A DNA stretch of 64,000 nucleotides from Acidobacteriaceae bacterium KBS 89 (GCA_000381605.1 KB906757.1:434001-498000), one strand, 5' to 3'. Shown: positions 28,117-37,851, numbered from the stretch's first letter. Notes: generated by a model not told the origin, from the letters alone. A program made the numbers and translations.

Positions 28117-30162
28117 TCACGAATACACCTCTTGCGGCTGCACGTGGAGAGCAGCTCGCGCTGCATGGCGCTGCACACGTAGCACGAGGATATCGTCAGT
28201 CTGGCCGAACTTCTGCGCAGCGGTCGCTATCTCCGCCGTGGTGGTTGAATTGCGAAGCATTTCCTCGATGCGCTCGAACCCGAATAGTTCTCCGTACGCA
28301 TTCTGTGCCTCGGCAACGCCGTCGGACATAATCAGGAGGGAGTCGCCGGGCTCAAGCTTGAACGAGGTGACCGGAAAGTCTAAGCCGGAGACGATCCCAA
28401 GCGGTAGAGCGCCTTCAATCTGCATCTCGACTCCGTTCAGATAAGGAGGAAGCTGCCCGGCATTCGCCAGCTCGACAGCGCCGTCCGCAGTGAAACGCAG
28501 GACCATGCAGGTCGCACTCGCCGATTCGCGTTCGGCGAGCTGGTCGTTAAGCACCTCGAGAATGCGTCGTGGATCGTTGTCGTGTTCCGCTGCAGAACGG
28601 ATAGCCCCAATGATGAGCGCGACGAGCATCCCGGCCTGCAGCCCCTTACCCGTGACATCGCCAAACGCGATCAGGGAGCTGCCGTCCTTGTCATTCGGCA
28701 CGATTTGAAAGAAATCTCCACCCACCTCGCGCGCCGGGCGATACACACTTTCGATATGCAGATCGTTGAGCTCAGGAAGCTTGTTCGGGATCAGGACCTG
28801 CTGTACATGCCTCGCCTGCGCGATCTCCAGCTTCCATTGTTCCTTCGCCCGCTGCGCGGTGATAAATCTGCCCAACAGCATCACCGTAATGATAAGCACG
28901 GAAAGAATCGTCGATACAGAGCCTAACGAAAGAGTGAATCCAAGAATCGTGAAGGTAGTTTGAACATGGATGAGTCGGAGCTCACGCTGATAGTTCGCAA
29001 TAACGGCGAGAAGAACGGCAGCAGCGGCGAGGCCGCCCTCTCCCTTATTTTTATAGAAACCCCGATACGCGACGAGCAGCAGAAAAGCCCCCAAAGCTAG
29101 GCTGACGATCAACAGAAAGGGATGGAGTAAGTTCGCCGCTTGCACCGGTACATGTGTCCCATAGAGTGGGGGCCGCAGCATAGCAGTCCCGATCGCAAGA
29201 ATTGCCACCAACGTCCATACCGCGTAATGCAACGCGCGCATACGCGACAGGCGGAACCAATATCCCCAAAAAAGCACCCACAGACCGATGCGCAACGGAA
29301 ACGCAATCACATCGTGAAAAATCACGTATTCGGTAAGTCCCATCCATGTGGTGAAGTTGATGAGGAGCACGGGAGCGACGCTCAGGAGACTGGCTTCGCA
29401 GACCAACGCCAGCCAGAGATACGATTTTTCATGCCGGTCGAGCCAGAAGAGTGTCAACGCCATCAGCAGCGCCATCACCAGTACCAGCATCTCCAGAAAG
29501 CCGCTGCCGACGTAGTGTCCAACGTCATCCCAGTCGAGCCGAACCTGGTCCGAAATCGCCGAGGAATAGCCCAGCTCAGGAGGCTGGCGCAGCCCACCGG
29601 CATCTGGGCTGTTGAAGGGTGTGGCGCTATCCATCCACACTCGTACGGCAATCGAGACCTTGCCGTCACGAACGCCCTTGGGAAGTCGGAACGCTGTAGG
29701 AAGGCCGCTGTACGCAGTGACTCCGTGCTCCGTGAACTTTCCGAACTCGCCAATTCGCTTGCCGTCAACAAAGAGCTGGTAGGCATCGTCGAAGCTGTCG
29801 GGCATCTTCACCGCCAGAGAACGTTTTGCTCCCTCAATGTTGAGCTGTAGCCTGTACCAGGCGTAACCCGAGTACCCGGCGTGTCCACGTGCGGTCCATC
29901 CAGGCGCCAGCCCGATAGTTCCGTCCGGAGTCAGATCCACATCTTCCCAACTGGAATCATTGAAATCCGGCTTCGCCCAGGACGGATCGTCCCCAACATG
30001 AAACTTCCAGGGGCCCGCAAGCGCAACCGACGATTCGCCAAGCTTCACATGGACGAGACTGTCTGCGGCGGCGACACTGTCGTTTTGAGGTGGGGCGGCT
30101 GCAGAGAAAGCATAGGCTGACAGCGGCAACAACAGGAACAGGAGCAAGCGAACGCGAAGCAT
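28117..30162 (-). CDS. Membrane-bound SpoIIE-type PP2C phosphatase with 7TM sensor
   Basis: A 681-residue signalling protein, with start chosen at 30162 to give a signal peptide (MLRVRLLLFLLLPLSAYAFS). Residues about 25-190 form an extracytoplasmic galactose-binding-like domain (WKFHVGDDPSWAKPDFNDSS). Residues about 200-430 contain seven hydrophobic helices in the manner of 7TMR-DISM sensors. A coiled coil follows (RAKEQWKLEIAQARHVQQVL). The C-terminal 200 residues are a SpoIIE/RsbU phosphatase with metal-binding motifs: GGDFFQIV, FGDVTGKGLQAGMLVALI, NAGQLPPYL and LLIMSDGVAEAQN. Such proteins dephosphorylate STAS anti-sigma antagonists in response to an external signal. A full partner-switching operon lies 1.2 kb away on the other strand. 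Confidence 0.87.
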   Translation of the reverse strand: MLRVRLLLFLLLPLSAYAFSAAAPPQNDSVAAADSLVHVKLGESSVALAGPWKFHVGDDPSWAKPDFNDSSWEDVDLTPDGTIGLAPGWTARGHAGYSGYAWYRLQLNIEGAKRSLAVKMPDSFDDAYQLFVDGKRIGEFGKFTEHGVTAYSGLPTAFRLPKGVRDGKVSIAVRVWMDSATPFNSPDAGGLRQPPELGYSSAISDQVRLDWDDVGHYVGSGFLEMLVLVMALLMALTLFWLDRHEKSYLWLALVCEASLLSVAPVLLINFTTWMGLTEYVIFHDVIAFPLRIGLWVLFWGYWFRLSRMRALHYAVWTLVAILAIGTAMLRPPLYGTHVPVQAANLLHPFLLIVSLALGAFLLLVAYRGFYKNKGEGGLAAAAVLLAVIANYQRELRLIHVQTTFTILGFTLSLGSVSTILSVLIITVMLLGRFITAQRAKEQWKLEIAQARHVQQVLIPNKLPELNDLHIESVYRPAREVGGDFFQIVPNDKDGSSLIAFGDVTGKGLQAGMLVALIIGAIRSAAEHDNDPRRILEVLNDQLAERESASATCMVLRFTADGAVELANAGQLPPYLNGVEMQIEGALPLGIVSGLDFPVTSFKLEPGDSLLIMSDGVAEAQNAYGELFGFERIEEMLRNSTTTAEIATAAQKFGQTDDILVLRVQRHAARAALHVQPQEVYS

Positions 30163-30304
30163 AGGCACTCTCGCGGCGAAAAGTATACAGAGATTAGAGA
30201 GTACACGAGCCGGCGCGCTCTTTGCGCTGAGCGGAATCCAGACTTCGCGTCGCCCGACCCACCATCTAATCGGTCGCAGAGCAGAGTTGCACGAGCCAAA
30301 GGAA

Positions 30305-30330
30305 AGGCTCACACCCAAAGATGTGAGCCT
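30305..30330 (-). terminator. Rho-independent terminator of the PEP-CTERM gene
   Basis: A 9-bp perfect stem (AGGCTCACA / TGTGAGCCT) with 8-base loop. Read on the minus strand it is followed by a T-rich run (TTCCTTTGG). It lies 38 bases past the PEP-CTERM stop. Confidence 0.7.
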
Positions 30331-30368
30331 CGCCAGTTCTTAGCGTGCCAGTCACTTCCGGATCGGCG

Positions 30369-30995
30369 CTATTTCTTTCCGAACACGAAGGCAGGCCGCC
30401 GCTTATTCAGGTACATGCCAACCGACATCATCATCACGCCCGTCGAAAGCAGCAGGAGCGAGTCCGGCTCTGGGGTGGCGACGAACGGAGGCTGATTCAC
30501 GGTTGCGAATCCGTTCTGGAACAAATCGGGGCTAACACCGCTTTCATAGATGATTGCCTCAGTGAAGAAGGGGAACTCTCCATCATAGAAGGAGAAGGTA
30601 TCAGTACCGCCGCCTAACGCGCCGCAACTCGACTGGGCAAAGATACTCCCCACATTTCCGATCCCGGTAGTGTCGCATTGGAAGGTCAGATCTCCAAGAC
30701 CGGAGAACGTTAGATTCAGCGAGGTAATCGTCTCAGGCGGAATCGTAAAGTTGAACAATACCGCGCAGCCGTAATCGGAACCCGACGGCAGATTTGGCAC
30801 ACCGGCGAACTGGCATGTAAACGCGTTAAGGCTGAGGTTGATCGGGTCTGAAGCGTTGAATATTACGCACACGGAGGGATTCGAAATGCAAATATTCGGA
30901 TCAAGGACCTGAACATGGAAGTCGACACCATGCGCCTGGGTAGCCAATCCGCAAAACAAGGCCACAGCACACAACACGCGAAGAAGATATTTCAT
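30369..30995 (-). CDS. PEP-CTERM sorting domain protein
   Basis: A 208-residue secreted protein. The start at 30995 (MKYLLRVLCAVALFCGLATQ) is fixed by GGAGGA 8 bases upstream; the frame runs to 31043 without it. The signal peptide ends near AHG. The C-terminus has the PEP-CTERM tripartite signal: ATPEPDS, a hydrophobic stretch (LLLLSTGVMMMSVGMYL) and basic NKRRPAF. In other bacteria such proteins are processed by exosortase and linked to exopolysaccharide. The middle is a beta-rich region with paired Cys (NICISNPSVCVIF, FTCQFAG, FQCDTTG). No enzymatic domain is recognised. No exosortase gene lies in the window. It sits between two SpoIIE phosphatase genes. Confidence 0.85.
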   Translation of the reverse strand: MKYLLRVLCAVALFCGLATQAHGVDFHVQVLDPNICISNPSVCVIFNASDPINLSLNAFTCQFAGVPNLPSGSDYGCAVLFNFTIPPETITSLNLTFSGLGDLTFQCDTTGIGNVGSIFAQSSCGALGGGTDTFSFYDGEFPFFTEAIIYESGVSPDLFQNGFATVNQPPFVATPEPDSLLLLSTGVMMMSVGMYLNKRRPAFVFGKK

Positions 30996-31323
30996 TTCTG
31001 TATTCCTCCGAAGGATAGGGACAATAGCGCGACGACAGTGCATCTAAAGCCCGGTAGAACTTGAGATCTTGTTAGAACCTGATGTTTACTTACTCTGCAC
31101 GTCGCGGGCCAAAGAAAAACCAGAAAACCCCAAGGTTCTCTACACTTCTCTCGCAGATTGCGCAGACTATTGCACATAGCACGGAAGCGCCGGTACGTTT
31201 TCGGGTTACTGGCAGAGCATTTCGAACCGCAGAATGCGGTCACCCACGTCGAATCGACGGAAACACAATTTGCAACGTGCCTTAATAGCAGGTACACGTT
31301 AGACTCGGAGTCACTCGAAATTC
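30996..31323. other. Intergenic region between PEP-CTERM gene and phosphatase operon
   Basis: About 330 bases containing promoters for the divergent genes. I see no recognisable gene or strong structured element. Confidence 0.5.
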
Positions 31324-32532
31324 ATGTCCCCGACTGAACAGACCTACGCGCTCGATCAGGCCAACCTTCCGCTAGCCGAGCAGGTCGTGCGCCTTCAGGC
31401 TTTGCTCGAAGCGTCCCGGGCGGTCCATTCGACCATCGAACTCTCCGATGTGCTTCAACAATCGGCCTGCATCGCGGTTCGCGAGCTCGAACTGGACGGA
31501 GCTCTCTTCACCCAGCAAGATGTTGTCTACGGCAATGTTCCCCCCGAAGCCGTGGCTGCACCATCCGAAAGCTGCCCCCGCTTCGAACTGCTCTCACGAG
31601 ACGGTAAGGTTCTCTCAGAACTCGTGGTCGCCACCCCGCAAGGCCGCCCGCTGAGCCTCTACGAACGCGATTTCCTGGAGGGTCTCGTCCTCCAGACCGC
31701 CGTCGCCCTCGAAAACGCAATCAACCACAAGCGCCACCTGGAGTACGCCCGTCTTGCGCAGGACCTCGATGCGGCCCGAGCCATCCAGCAAAGTCTCCTC
31801 CCGCAGGCCATGCCTTTGATCCCCGGCTATTCCGTCGCAGCACGTTCCAGGGCCTGCTACCACGTCGGCGGAGATTACCTTGACATCGTCACCGAGCCTG
31901 ACGGCTCCCACCTGATGGTCGTCGCCGACGTTGCCGGAAAGGGGCTTGCGTCTGCTCTCGTCGGCACGGCCTTCCGGTCTGCCTTCCGAGCCCTCGCCCG
32001 CCAGTCTCTTACCCTGCGCGAGCTTGCGGGGCGCCTCTCTCAGCAACACTGGGATGAAGGCACGGAGGCCCGGCGCCGCTATGTAACAGCCATCTTTCTG
32101 CGACTCGACCCGACCTCTGCAGAGATGGAAATCGTCAACGCCGGCCACAATCCCGCATTTCTGGTCTCGTCCGGCGACGCCCCCACTCGTTTGATCGAAG
32201 CCAGTGGTACCCCCCTCGGCATGCTCCCGGGGTCCCGCTATTCGATCGAGCGTGTCCCCATTGAACCCGGGGCGCGCATCCTGCTTTACACCGATGGGTT
32301 GACGGAGATCTTTCAGGGCGAGGATGAGTTTGGCCAGGATCGGCTCATGGACGCCTTCCGCGCCGTCGATACAACTCAAAGTTCAGACGGCGATCGTCAC
32401 GCCGAAGACACCTTGACGAGTTTGTGGACCACTCTTGATACCTTCTCAGGCGGGGCTCCGCAGCAGGATGATATGAGTGCAATTGCACTTTGCCGCCTTT
32501 CGGGCAAGTCCAAGGAGAAGGTATACCTATGA
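31324..32532 (+). CDS. RsbU-like PP2C phosphatase with GAF-like sensor
   Basis: A 402-residue soluble phosphatase. Residues about 15-135 look like a GAF sensor domain (LLEASRAVHSTIELSDVLQQ, then FLEGLVLQTAVALENAINHK). A coiled-coil linker (LDAARAIQQSLLPQAMP) leads into a SpoIIE/RsbU phosphatase of about 210 residues with GGDYLDIV, VVADVAGKGLASALVGTAF, NAGHNPAFLV and LLYTDGLTEIF. It would dephosphorylate the STAS protein encoded two genes downstream, freeing it to bind the anti-sigma kinase. The stop overlaps the next start as ATGA. It shares architecture with stress-response regulators, but the controlled sigma factor is not in the window. Confidence 0.9.
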   Translation: MSPTEQTYALDQANLPLAEQVVRLQALLEASRAVHSTIELSDVLQQSACIAVRELELDGALFTQQDVVYGNVPPEAVAAPSESCPRFELLSRDGKVLSELVVATPQGRPLSLYERDFLEGLVLQTAVALENAINHKRHLEYARLAQDLDAARAIQQSLLPQAMPLIPGYSVAARSRACYHVGGDYLDIVTEPDGSHLMVVADVAGKGLASALVGTAFRSAFRALARQSLTLRELAGRLSQQHWDEGTEARRRYVTAIFLRLDPTSAEMEIVNAGHNPAFLVSSGDAPTRLIEASGTPLGMLPGSRYSIERVPIEPGARILLYTDGLTEIFQGEDEFGQDRLMDAFRAVDTTQSSDGDRHAEDTLTSLWTTLDTFSGGAPQQDDMSAIALCRLSGKSKEKVYL

Positions 32533-32975
32533 CCGTGACCAGCGGCAGCAAGGTCGAGGTGCGGCTTCCGTCGCGTCTCGGCTTCGAAAAAGTCGCTATG
32601 AGCACCGCCGCCAGCATGGCGAAGCTCATGGGCTTCAGTGAAGATCGCATCGAAGATCTGAAAACCGCACTCGCCGAAGCCTGCATCAACGCAATGGAAC
32701 ACGGCAATCAGATGAATGCCTCTGTCCCGGTCAGTGTTGTACTTTCGATGAAGCCAAATGAACTCGAAGTCAAAGTAATGGATAACGGTACCGGGATGGA
32801 CACACCGGCGCCCACACCAGATATCGACCGCAAGATGAGCGGAGAAGAAGAGGCCCGTGGAATGGGCATGTTTCTTATTCAGGCCCTCGTCGACGAAGCC
32901 GAATGGGTATCGGGAACAGGAACAGACGAGCAAAGCTTTGTGCGGCTGGTTATCAGAATGAACAAGGAGAATTGA
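32529..32975 (+). CDS. RsbW-like anti-sigma regulatory factor (serine kinase)
   Basis: A 148-residue GHKL-fold ATPase/kinase. ATG 32529 overlaps the preceding stop as ATGA and has AAGGAGAAGG upstream. The N box is LAEACINAMEHGN with the Mg2+-binding Asn54; the G1 box is VMDNGTGMD and the G2 box ARGMGMFLIQAL. This is the anti-sigma kinase class that binds a sigma factor or phosphorylates a STAS antagonist. The gene is followed 4 bases later by such a STAS gene and preceded by the phosphatase. Together they form a complete partner-switching module. Confidence 0.9.
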   Translation: MTVTSGSKVEVRLPSRLGFEKVAMSTAASMAKLMGFSEDRIEDLKTALAEACINAMEHGNQMNASVPVSVVLSMKPNELEVKVMDNGTGMDTPAPTPDIDRKMSGEEEARGMGMFLIQALVDEAEWVSGTGTDEQSFVRLVIRMNKEN

Positions 32976-32979
32976 TAAG

Positions 32980-33339
32980 GTGCAAACGCCTAACAAGGTT
33001 TCGCAGCAGCAACTCCCAGGCGCAAGTGGCAAGCCGGTCACCTGTCTCCGCTTCGACGGCGACGTCTCGTCGGCTTCGAAGGACGCGATCGTGGGGACCT
33101 ACCAGGCGCTCGATAAGGCCTCAAACAAGCACATCCTGCTCGACTTCAAGGGCGTCGAATACCTCAATTCCTCCGGCATCGCGCTCGTCATTCAGGTGCT
33201 GATGGAAGCGAACAAATCCGACCAGACCATCGCCATCTGCGGCCTCACCCCACACTTCACCAAGGTCTTCACTATGGTCGGCATTACCAAATACGCTTCC
33301 CTTTACCCAGATGAAGCTGCGGCCTTGGCCGCACTTTAA
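32980..33339 (+). CDS. STAS anti-sigma factor antagonist (RsbV-like)
   Basis: A 119-residue STAS-domain protein with a GTG start at 32980, 4 bases after the anti-sigma gene. The conserved STAS loop is HILLDFKGVEYLNSSGIALV, with Ser64 in NSSG at the expected phosphorylation site. The protein is expected to be phosphorylated by the upstream kinase and dephosphorylated by the PP2C at 31324 or possibly by the membrane phosphatase at 28117. In its unphosphorylated form it would sequester the anti-sigma factor. N-terminal 18 residues are polar and probably unstructured. Confidence 0.9.
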   Translation: MQTPNKVSQQQLPGASGKPVTCLRFDGDVSSASKDAIVGTYQALDKASNKHILLDFKGVEYLNSSGIALVIQVLMEANKSDQTIAICGLTPHFTKVFTMVGITKYASLYPDEAAALAAL

Positions 33340-33408
33340 TTCCAGCCGCACGTTAATTTTCACAAGACGTCGCAAGCGGGCGTACAAGCCCAACTCTTTC
33401 TGGAAACT

Positions 33409-33467
33409 ACAGCCAGTTCACTCGACCAGTTGACCCTCAACTCATCGGGCGAACTGGCTGTTGTTTT
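33409..33467 (+). terminator. Structured terminator after the partner-switching operon
   Basis: ACAGCCAGTTC (33409-33419) and GAACTGGCTGT (33451-33461) form an 11-bp stem, followed by TGTTTT. The 31-base loop contains a second hairpin, AGTTGA-CCC-TCAACT (33429-33443). It lies 70 bases after the STAS stop. Confidence 0.6.
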
Positions 33468-33581
33468 CCCGCGCCTCAAAAGTCACGAAGAAGTCACGGC
33501 GGAGCCAGCGCTATCGGCCCGAACACGGGAGAGCGCGACCGAGCGCCTCTCCGATATTCCCTATCAGGCATTATTTTCCTA

Positions 33582-33611
33582 TTGACAGGCGTCTGTTGGG
33601 ATGCAGATAAT
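33582..33611 (+). promoter_or_regulatory. Sigma-70-like promoter of the TBDR at 33783
   Basis: TTGACA (33582-33587) and GATAAT (33606-33611) are separated by 18 bases. This gives an untranslated leader of about 165 bases before the TBDR start. Confidence 0.55.
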
Positions 33612-33782
33612 TCACGCCGTTCCCTGTATCTGTTTCTTCACCCTGCCCAAATGTGCGCGTTCCGGGCCACACAGAGAGAGTCGAATGCTAGCCATTAGTT
33701 CTTGGGATGAGCGCTCGATGCACCCCACGTTGGCACGAAGACCGGCAATTTACTGACTGAATCTATTTCTACCGAGGTCACC

Positions 33783-36700
33783 ATGAATTCCAGAAACAGC
33801 ATCTTCCGTGGCACTCTTGCAGCGACGCTGAGCAAGACACTTTTCTTGACTGCTTTCGCATTGCTCATCGCCCCTCCAGTCGCACTGAAGGCCCAGACCG
33901 GCGGTCAAGGCACCATCACAGGCACGGTGACCGACAGCACCGGCGCCGTTGTTCCCGATGCAAGGATCACCGCCACCAACAACGCCACCAATATCGCCAG
34001 CGTCCGCACCTCGTCGTCCTCTGGCTCCTTCAGCATCGCGCCTCTGCCGCCCGGAATCTATTCTCTGACCGTTGAGGCGAAGGGATTCCGGACCCACAAA
34101 CAGGAGAACCTGGCCGTGAATGCCCTCGGCGTCCTGGGAGTCAATCCTGTCCTGTCCGTCGGCGACACAGCAGAGACCGTCACCGTCACCGACGCTCCGC
34201 CCGTCCTCAATACCACCAACGCCACAATCGGCCTTGTGATGGAGAACACCACCTACGCCAACCTTCCGCTGCAGATGAACAACGCGCAGCGCGATCCGAC
34301 CGCCTTTGCCTCCCTGGCTCCCGGCGCACAGTCCGGGACGCGCGTGCCGATCGTCGGCGGAACCGGCAACTTTCTCGGGCAGCTCTATATCGACGGTATG
34401 CCGGCAGAGACCATCAATCAGCAAGGCGACAACCGTCTCGTCTCACTCGGCATGGACCTGGATGCCGTGGACCAGTTTCAGTTGGTCACCAGCACACCTC
34501 CGGCAGAGTATTCGGGTGCCGGGGCGTTAAATTTCACGATGAAATCCGGAGGCAGCAGGTACCACGGCCAGGCATCGTACTTCATCCGCAATACAGTCTT
34601 CGATACCTGGGGCTTCACTCAAAAGTGGGTGCAGCAGCCAGGCATCAATCCGGCGACCGGGTTAGCATACCCAACCTGCAGCCCTGTCGCGACAACAACC
34701 ACCTCGGGATCTCAGACGATCACCAACGCACCCCGCGCCGGATGCCAGCCGAAGGGCGCCGAGCATCAGAGCGAGCTCTCAGTGACCTTCGGTGGCTACG
34801 TCCCGCATACCGGCAAAAAAGTCTTCTTCTTCTTCGCCTACGACAAGTTCCACTCACGGCGCGCTGCCAATCCAGCTCTATTCACGATTCCAACTCCATT
34901 GATGATCCAGGGTGACTTCACCGAATTGAACGGGGCTGTGGGCGCCGGCGGTCTAACCGGTACGGGCGCCAACAACAAACAGTTGATCTTCGACCCGACC
35001 AGCAACGTTTGCACCGGCAGCTCTTGCACCCGCGCTCCCTTCCAGGGAATCAAGAATGGCCTCCCAACTTACAACGTCATTCCGGCGAGCTATCTCTCTC
35101 CTATCTCGGCAAAAATGGCCTCGTTCATGCCAGCGCCAAGCAATCCGAACGCCCTCACCAACAACTACCTGGGAGGCTATCCCAGCGGCTTTGACAACAA
35201 CGTGCAAAACTGGCGTGTCGACTGGGATATCAATCAAAAGCAGAGGCTGTCTACCGTCGGTGCGATGGGAGCGGTCCACTACCTGCAGAACTTCACGTCG
35301 GGCACCGCCGGCACAGTGCCCTATGGACTGCTGCCGATTCCCTATGTCGCGGGTACGGTTGCGAACATCTTCCCCAAGTTCTATGACGCCGAGTACAACT
35401 ACGTCATCAGCAACAGCCTCGTGAATCAGGCGAAGTACTCGTACACGCGTTTCATCCAACCGCAGAAGGCAGCAACCGATGGATTGACACAGTACTCGCC
35501 CGCGACCCTTGGGATCACCAATGTTCCCGCTGGCGCAGCAAGCACTAACTTCCCCGGCAGCTCTTTCGGCCAGACAGGCGCGGTGTCGACCGCACTCACC
35601 GGATGGACCCAACAGGGACCGGCAGGTTCCACACAGTCGGTCATCCCGGAAACCTACACCGCTCTCGACAACCTGCAGTGGACCAAGGGCAAGCACGCCA
35701 TGACCATGGGCTTCACCTACCAGTGGCAGCAGACCAACGTCGCGGCGCCGGTAGGCCCCTCAGGACTGGTTGAGTTGCCATTCAATTCAAACTCAACGGC
35801 GCAGTACACAGCGAATTCGAATGCGCTGAGCACAAGCTCCGGCAACTCGTTCGCCAGCTACATGCTGGGTGCGGTCGGTGGATCGCCATCCGTTGCGCTT
35901 CAACCCGTCAGCGAACTGGGCGGCCGCTACCGCCTGGCAGCCCCCTACTTCAGCGACAACTGGAAGGTAAACAGCAAACTCACGCTGGACCTTGGGCTTC
36001 GCTGGGATTACTTCAGCCCCTATCACGAAGTGCAGAACCGCTGGAGCTTTCTCAATCCGAACCTGACCAACACAGCGACTGGTACGCCGGGTATGCTGCA
36101 GTTTGCCGGCAACTACGGCGGCCCGGGTGTAAGCTGCGGCTGCAGGACACCGGTCAGCACGTACTGGAAGAACTGGGGTCCCCGCGTAGGTATTGTCTTT
36201 GCAGCCGATGAGAAGACCATCTTCCGCGCTGGCATTGCGCGAGTCTTCTCGCAGGCGGGCGGCGTGGGTGGTCGCGGCGGCGCCTACCAGGGAACGGGCC
36301 AGATTGGATTCAATGTCAATGCAAACGCCACGCCTGAATCAACGACAGGCGTCAACGCGGGCCCGTCCTTCTACCTGAACAACGGCTCAACGTTCACCAG
36401 CAAGGGTATCGCCAATACCGACCTGCTCGGTAAGGGCTTCGTGTATCCCGCGGCGCCGGCTCAGACCGCGCAGTCACAGCTTCTGCAGACCGGCAATTAC
36501 CTCAACAACGGGGCTCTGGCCACAGCTAGCGGTGTCTCCTTTGCCGACTTCTATCTCTCAGGCCGCGCGCCCGAGTTCACCTTCTGGAACGTCGGCCTCG
36601 AGCGCAGCATCACTAATAACATGACGATCTCGGTCAACTACGTCGCGGATCAATCACACTTCCTCAACACAGGCGGGAACGCTCGCGGATACTGGGCAAA

Positions 36701-37805
36701 TCAGTTGAACCCGGTCTACCTCGCCGCGCTCGGAGGCGTGACGGATTCGACCGGAACGAAGCCGATCCTGATCGCCGCGGCCACCTCGGCCAACGTGGCA
36801 AAGGCGAAAGCTGCGATGTCGGGCCTCGCGATTCCGACGTTCTATCAGAACGCCGCCAATGCGAATCCGAACAGCTCGGTGCTCACGATCGCCCAGGGCC
36901 TCGCCGCCTTCCCACAGTACAGCGGTGTCACCGATCTGTGGGGCGCAAACTCGGCCAACCTCTCCTACTCTTCGTTCCAAGTCACGTTGGTGCAGCGTAC
37001 ATCACACGGGCTCTCATTCAACGTGAACTACACCTACTCGAAGAACATCGGGGATGACGGCACCTTCCGCAGCGGGTTCGACATTCCATCGGCAGCAATC
37101 TCGGGTGGCGGGCAGAACTGGCACCAGGACAGGATCGAACGGTCGTGGAGCGTGGTTTCAGCTCCGCAGTCCCTCCATGCCTTCGGCGTCTACCAGCTTC
37201 CGTTCGGCAAGGGCGGGATCGGCAGCAACTCCATGCTGGTGCGCACGCTTGCCGGTGGGTGGACGGTCTCCGGTATCTACACCTACGGTTCCGGTATACC
37301 GATCCCCGTCATCTCCAACCTCTGCAGTGCCACCAACTACCCGGGACAGGGTCAGTGCATGCCGGACTTGGCACCTGGTGCGCAAAACGCACGCATCAAC
37401 GGTAGCTACGGCACCGCTCCAGGAGGAACCAGCGCATGCAATCTTGGGATCGGACCCGGCTGCACGGCAGTCCGTTATCTTGATTCGACTCAGTTTAAAA
37501 ACGCTGGGAACATCTCACCGACAACCAGCCCGATCTATCTGCTTGGCAATGCGCCTCGTACCGCTCCGCTCACGTTGAGGGCTCCGGGCAACCAGAACCT
37601 CGACTCCGCGCTGCGCAAGAGCTTCAATCTGCCAAAAGATATCGGCACCTTTGTCTTCGAGGTGGACTGCATCAACGTCTGGAACAAGGTCACGTTCTCG
37701 AGTCCCGCGGCGACGTTTGGGGCCGGAAACTTCGGGCAAATCAGCAGCGTCTCCGGTTCGCCGGGGTCACGCGACTTCCAGTTTGCCGGGCACCTCAATT
37801 TCTAG
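33783..37805 (+). CDS. TonB-dependent receptor, Oar-like
   Basis: A 1340-residue outer-membrane receptor, the largest of four here. The start ATG 33783 has GAGGT just upstream. A signal peptide of about 35 residues (FLTAFALLIAPPVALKA) is followed by a carboxypeptidase-regulatory-like domain (GTITGTVTDSTGAVVPDARI, then FSIAPLPPGIYSLTVEAKGF). The plug and beta-barrel follow, and the protein ends with aromatic GHLNF. The barrel carries long loops with Cys pairs (TCSPVATT, ARAGCQPKG, VCTGSSC, VSCGCRTPV, LCSATNYPGQGQC, ACNLGIGPGCTA). These might form disulfides in extracellular loops; the other three TBDRs have fewer. The substrate is unknown. It stands alone, flanked by terminators upstream and downstream. 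Confidence 0.92.
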   Translation: MNSRNSIFRGTLAATLSKTLFLTAFALLIAPPVALKAQTGGQGTITGTVTDSTGAVVPDARITATNNATNIASVRTSSSSGSFSIAPLPPGIYSLTVEAKGFRTHKQENLAVNALGVLGVNPVLSVGDTAETVTVTDAPPVLNTTNATIGLVMENTTYANLPLQMNNAQRDPTAFASLAPGAQSGTRVPIVGGTGNFLGQLYIDGMPAETINQQGDNRLVSLGMDLDAVDQFQLVTSTPPAEYSGAGALNFTMKSGGSRYHGQASYFIRNTVFDTWGFTQKWVQQPGINPATGLAYPTCSPVATTTTSGSQTITNAPRAGCQPKGAEHQSELSVTFGGYVPHTGKKVFFFFAYDKFHSRRAANPALFTIPTPLMIQGDFTELNGAVGAGGLTGTGANNKQLIFDPTSNVCTGSSCTRAPFQGIKNGLPTYNVIPASYLSPISAKMASFMPAPSNPNALTNNYLGGYPSGFDNNVQNWRVDWDINQKQRLSTVGAMGAVHYLQNFTSGTAGTVPYGLLPIPYVAGTVANIFPKFYDAEYNYVISNSLVNQAKYSYTRFIQPQKAATDGLTQYSPATLGITNVPAGAASTNFPGSSFGQTGAVSTALTGWTQQGPAGSTQSVIPETYTALDNLQWTKGKHAMTMGFTYQWQQTNVAAPVGPSGLVELPFNSNSTAQYTANSNALSTSSGNSFASYMLGAVGGSPSVALQPVSELGGRYRLAAPYFSDNWKVNSKLTLDLGLRWDYFSPYHEVQNRWSFLNPNLTNTATGTPGMLQFAGNYGGPGVSCGCRTPVSTYWKNWGPRVGIVFAADEKTIFRAGIARVFSQAGGVGGRGGAYQGTGQIGFNVNANATPESTTGVNAGPSFYLNNGSTFTSKGIANTDLLGKGFVYPAAPAQTAQSQLLQTGNYLNNGALATASGVSFADFYLSGRAPEFTFWNVGLERSITNNMTISVNYVADQSHFLNTGGNARGYWANQLNPVYLAALGGVTDSTGTKPILIAAATSANVAKAKAAMSGLAIPTFYQNAANANPNSSVLTIAQGLAAFPQYSGVTDLWGANSANLSYSSFQVTLVQRTSHGLSFNVNYTYSKNIGDDGTFRSGFDIPSAAISGGGQNWHQDRIERSWSVVSAPQSLHAFGVYQLPFGKGGIGSNSMLVRTLAGGWTVSGIYTYGSGIPIPVISNLCSATNYPGQGQCMPDLAPGAQNARINGSYGTAPGGTSACNLGIGPGCTAVRYLDSTQFKNAGNISPTTSPIYLLGNAPRTAPLTLRAPGNQNLDSALRKSFNLPKDIGTFVFEVDCINVWNKVTFSSPAATFGAGNFGQISSVSGSPGSRDFQFAGHLNF

Positions 37806-37851
37806 GCCACCTGGCAGTCGACTTTTGGTCTAGGTTTTAGCATCTACGAAC

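Noticed and set aside
33340..33782. Possible riboswitch or small RNA before the TBDR
   Set aside because: The only structure is the terminator of the preceding operon; no known riboswitch motif is recognisable by eye.
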